Positions 5,071 through 5,398 of a DNA stretch of 5,398 nt are shown here, one piece after another. Position 1 is the stretch's first letter, and each line of letters begins with the position of its first letter. A program made the position numbers and the translations under genes. The notes below the pieces were generated by a model. It did not search any database, was not told the DNA's origin, and saw only the letters and a list, made by a program, of their open reading frames with translations. Origin of the DNA: Spirochaetota bacterium (GTDB lineage Bacteria; Spirochaetota; Spirochaetia; Treponematales; Treponemataceae); assembly GCA_029571425.1 (NCBI GenBank), contig JAKPSR010000363.1:1-5398 (forward strand), given 5' to 3'.

Positions 5071-5398
5071 TGTCTAAGAGGAAAAAGTCGCTGCTCATCG
5101 CGGCGTTATCATTGGCGATAGTCGGGACCGCGACCGCTGCCGCCATCATATTGGGGGCTCGGCCCCAGCGCGCGGGAAAGGATGTGACCATGAGCGATAT
5201 CGCCGCGATCGACCGGGATGGGATGTTCGCCGTCATGCAGACGACGAAGGGTCCGATCACCTTGGAGCTTTACTTCGATAAGACCCCGCTGACGGTATGC
5301 AATTTCGTCGGTCTTGCCGAGGGGACCCTGGACGCGTCGAAGGGGAAGCCCTATTACGATGGGCTCATTTTCCACCGTGTTATCAAGGATTTCATGAT
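5070..5398 (+). CDS. Exported cyclophilin-type peptidyl-prolyl cis-trans isomerase (5' part)
   Basis: The reading frame runs off the right edge with no stop; 109 full codons are visible from the ATG at 5070. Cyclophilins catalyse cis-trans isomerisation of proline peptide bonds during protein folding. The N-terminus is a signal peptide or signal anchor: basic S-K-R-K-K (2-6), then a hydrophobic run from L8 to about L28, with possible cleavage near T-A-T-A-A (20-24). After a linker of about 20 residues the cyclophilin domain starts: F53-A-V-M-Q-T-T-K-G-P-I-T-L-E-L-Y68, then D70-K-T-P-L-T-V-C-N-F-V-G-L81-82, Y96-D-G-L-I-F-H-R-V-I-K-D-F-M109. F101-H102-R103 matches the F-H-R motif whose arginine is the catalytic residue in characterised cyclophilins. 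The window stops just before the expected Q-G-G-D motif. The alternative ATG at 5067 would add one residue; the AAGGAGG spacing favours 5070. The start overlaps the stop of the upstream exported protein, so the two are probably translated together. Placement near jag resembles what I recall of Treponema. Confidence 0.92.
   Translation, partial: MSKRKKSLLIAALSLAIVGTATAAAIILGARPQRAGKDVTMSDIAAIDRDGMFAVMQTTKGPITLELYFDKTPLTVCNFVGLAEGTLDASKGKPYYDGLIFHRVIKDFM

Overview
The window is a densely packed run of housekeeping genes, all on the + strand, from a moderately GC-rich bacterium. It joins a replication and repair segment (the 3' end of recF, then a DUF721/DciA-type gene) to the classic ribosome/RNase P/membrane-insertase cluster rpmH-rnpA-yidD-yidC-jag(khpB). 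These are followed by a secreted protein I do not recognise and the 5' part of an exported cyclophilin-type peptidyl-prolyl isomerase. The gene content (recF followed by a DUF721 gene; jag with a cyclophilin close downstream) reminds me of spirochaetes, particularly the Treponema/Spirochaeta group. That assignment rests on remembered gene order and is an inference only.

Layout. Positions 1-330 hold the RecF C-terminal third, with its start outside the window. Positions 323-835 hold the DUF721/DciA-like gene, which starts at a GTG inside the end of recF. Positions 836-948 are the only sizeable non-coding gap. It carries a convincing sigma70-type promoter (TTGACC, 17 nt, TATACT) whose -35 box overlaps the DUF721 stop codon, followed by a leader of about 80 nt with an inverted repeat and a strong ribosome-binding site. 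rpmH (949-1104), rnpA (1117-1470), yidD (about 1467-1688), yidC (1733-3496) and jag (3518-4234) follow with gaps of at most 44 nt. The unknown exported protein (about 4237-5070) and the cyclophilin (5070 to beyond the right edge) continue the run through start/stop overlaps. No rho-independent terminator is visible, so everything from about position 867 to the right edge could be one transcript.

How the genes fit together. RecF works at gapped DNA, and DciA-type proteins help load the replicative helicase. RpmH is a ribosomal protein and RnpA is the protein subunit of RNase P. YidD and YidC act in inner-membrane protein insertion, and KhpB/Jag is an RNA-binding protein that commonly travels with YidC. 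The last two genes both encode proteins with N-terminal export signals, so the downstream end of the operon shifts from membrane insertion to envelope proteins and their folding.

I see no mobile element, CRISPR array, tRNA or rRNA, and no strong sign of a new system. The points most worth a second look are the uncharacterised exported protein paired with an exported isomerase, the (CG)8 tract and GC-rich inverted repeat just after that protein's signal peptide, the structured rpmH leader, and the collinear joining of recF-DUF721 to rpmH-rnpA-yidC-jag.
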